Below are positions 63,231 through 64,000 of a DNA stretch of 64,000 nt, one piece after another. The stretch's first letter is position 1, and each line of letters opens with the position of its first letter. This DNA comes from Streptomyces sp. Ru62 (lineage in GTDB: Bacteria > Actinomycetota > Actinomycetes > Streptomycetales > Streptomycetaceae): NCBI RefSeq assembly GCF_002920615.1, contig NZ_PQSU01000001.1:62001-126000 (forward strand). Reading direction: 5' to 3'. The position numbers and the translations under genes are program-made. The notes under the pieces were generated by a model. The model worked only from the letters and a program-made list of their open reading frames with translations, was not told the origin of the DNA and searched no databases.

Positions 63231-64000
63231 GTGAGACAGCAGTCCCACGACACCGGCGCCTCCCGTACTCCCCGCAAGACCGCCGTGCGCGCCGCCGCCC
63301 TGGCCGGCTCCGCGGCGATGGTCGTCCTCGCCCTGCAGAACGGCGCCGCGACCGCCGCGCCCGCGCCGCACCCCTCCGGCGCCAAGGCCGTCGCGCTCAG
63401 CGCCCCGGCCCGTGCCGCCGCGCTGAAGTCCGCCCAGCAGCACGCCGGTGCGGCGGCCCGTGAACTCGGGCTCGGCGCCCAGGAGAAGCTGGTCGTCCGG
63501 GATGTCGTCAAGGACGCGGACGGCACCGTCCACACCCGCTACGAGCGCACGTACGCCGGTCTGCCGGTGCTCGGCGGCGACCTGGTCGTCCACGCGGCCG
63601 GGAACGGCGCGCTGAAGGGCGTCAGCAAGGCGACCAAGGCCCGGATATCCGTGCCGAGCACCACCGCGGCCGTGTCCCCGGCCGCCGCGAAGCAGACCGC
63701 GCTCAAGGCCGCCGGTACCGCGAAGGCCACCGCGGCCACCGCCCGCAAGGTCGTGTGGGCCGCGGCCGGCAAGCCGGTCCTCGCCTACGAGTCCGTCGTC
63801 AAGGGCCGCCGGCACGACGGCACCCCGAGCGAGCTGCACGTCATCACGGACGCGCGCACCGGTGAGCGGCTGTACTCCTTCGAGGCCGTCGACACCGGCA
63901 CGGGCACCAGCCAGTACAGCGGCACCGTCCCGCTCGGCACCACCGCCGCCGCCTCCGGAGGCTACGACCTGACCGACGGCGGGCGCGGCGGCCACAAGAC
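63231..64000 (+). CDS. M4-family metalloprotease precursor, 5' part
   Basis: The GTG at 63231 follows AAGGAGAT. The gene runs off the window after about 256 residues. A long signal peptide is visible (AVRAAALAGSAAMVVLALQN, cleavage near ATAA-APA). FTP and PepSY propeptide domains follow: DGTVHTRYERTYAGLPVLGG and VVKGRRHDGTPSELHVITDA. The mature thermolysin-like domain would start near YSGTVPLG-TTAASGGYD. HExxH lies beyond the window. Promoter region 63003-63230 includes TTGAC/GTCAA dyads. Confidence 0.88.
   Translation, partial: MRQQSHDTGASRTPRKTAVRAAALAGSAAMVVLALQNGAATAAPAPHPSGAKAVALSAPARAAALKSAQQHAGAAARELGLGAQEKLVVRDVVKDADGTVHTRYERTYAGLPVLGGDLVVHAAGNGALKGVSKATKARISVPSTTAAVSPAAAKQTALKAAGTAKATAATARKVVWAAAGKPVLAYESVVKGRRHDGTPSELHVITDARTGERLYSFEAVDTGTGTSQYSGTVPLGTTAAASGGYDLTDGGRGGHK

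Noticed and set aside
61635-63995. 786-codon minus-strand open frame
   Set aside because: Runs across three well-supported plus-strand genes and their intergenic regions; composition artefact.

Overview
The window is high-GC DNA from an actinomycete, almost certainly a Streptomyces chromosome. Several features support this. Gene order runs mshA, ybjN-like, gpmA, phoU/phoRP, carD, ispDF, cysS, rlmB, msiK. A mycothiol gene (mshA) is present, GTG and TTG starts are common, there are small secreted proteins, and the integrated element is of the pSAM2 type. The left part (XRE regulator, HbhA-like protein, DUF2516 protein, then mshA and a YbjN protein) followed by gpmA and an OmpR-type two-component system matches, from memory, the order around Rv0474-Rv0491 in Mycobacterium tuberculosis. 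The backbone is therefore an old actinobacterial block.

Layout. 1-6.3 kb: 3' end of a HelD/HelR-type ATPase, a HAD-like protein, a UvrA paralogue, and the XRE / HbhA-like / DUF2516 trio. 6.3-12.3 kb: a response-regulator PP2C phosphatase, an NlpC/P60 cell-wall hydrolase, a methyltransferase, mshA and the YbjN protein. 12.4-19 kb: variable genes (right-handed beta-helix secreted protein, AraC + DUF2000 pair, AhpD-like protein, small secreted and membrane proteins, CsbD, GYD), ending in a decayed ATP-binding gene. 19.32-34.13 kb: a 14.8-kb actinomycete integrative and conjugative element (AICE) inserted in the 3' end of gpmA. 34.1-52.6 kb: gpmA, an MFS exporter, a GAF-ANTAR protein, a nickel-binding protein and a Cys-rich peptide, the phosphate regulon control genes phoU/phoR/phoP with a PHO box, a lipoprotein, carD, ispD-ispF, an F420/PPOX-type protein, cysS, rlmB, a DoxX protein, a nucleotidyltransferase and msiK. 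52.8-55.3 kb: tRNA-Thr followed by a PaeR7I/XhoI-type restriction-modification pair. 55.4-64 kb: kinase, membrane protein, oxidoreductases, GNAT, pentapeptide-repeat, GNAT-Nudix fusion and the start of an M4 metallopeptidase.

The AICE is complete on paper. It has an integrase and Xis next to attR and a HUH-type Rep. It also has an FtsK/TraB-type translocase with Spd-type spread proteins, a GntR (KorSA-like) repressor with repeated operators, and a Pif-like Nudix protein. A 20-bp direct repeat (att core) and paired 10-bp arm repeats lie at both ends. Its left 5.5 kb carries cargo: a GIY-YIG protein, a DUF4365 protein with a truncated HNH gene fused in front, an AT-richer XRE regulator beside a glycine-zipper protein, and a 150-nt hairpin with 64-nt arms whose stem is kept by G-U pairs. 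This cargo region is the best place to look for something undescribed.

All functional calls rest on reading translated sequence and recalled family features. No database search was run.
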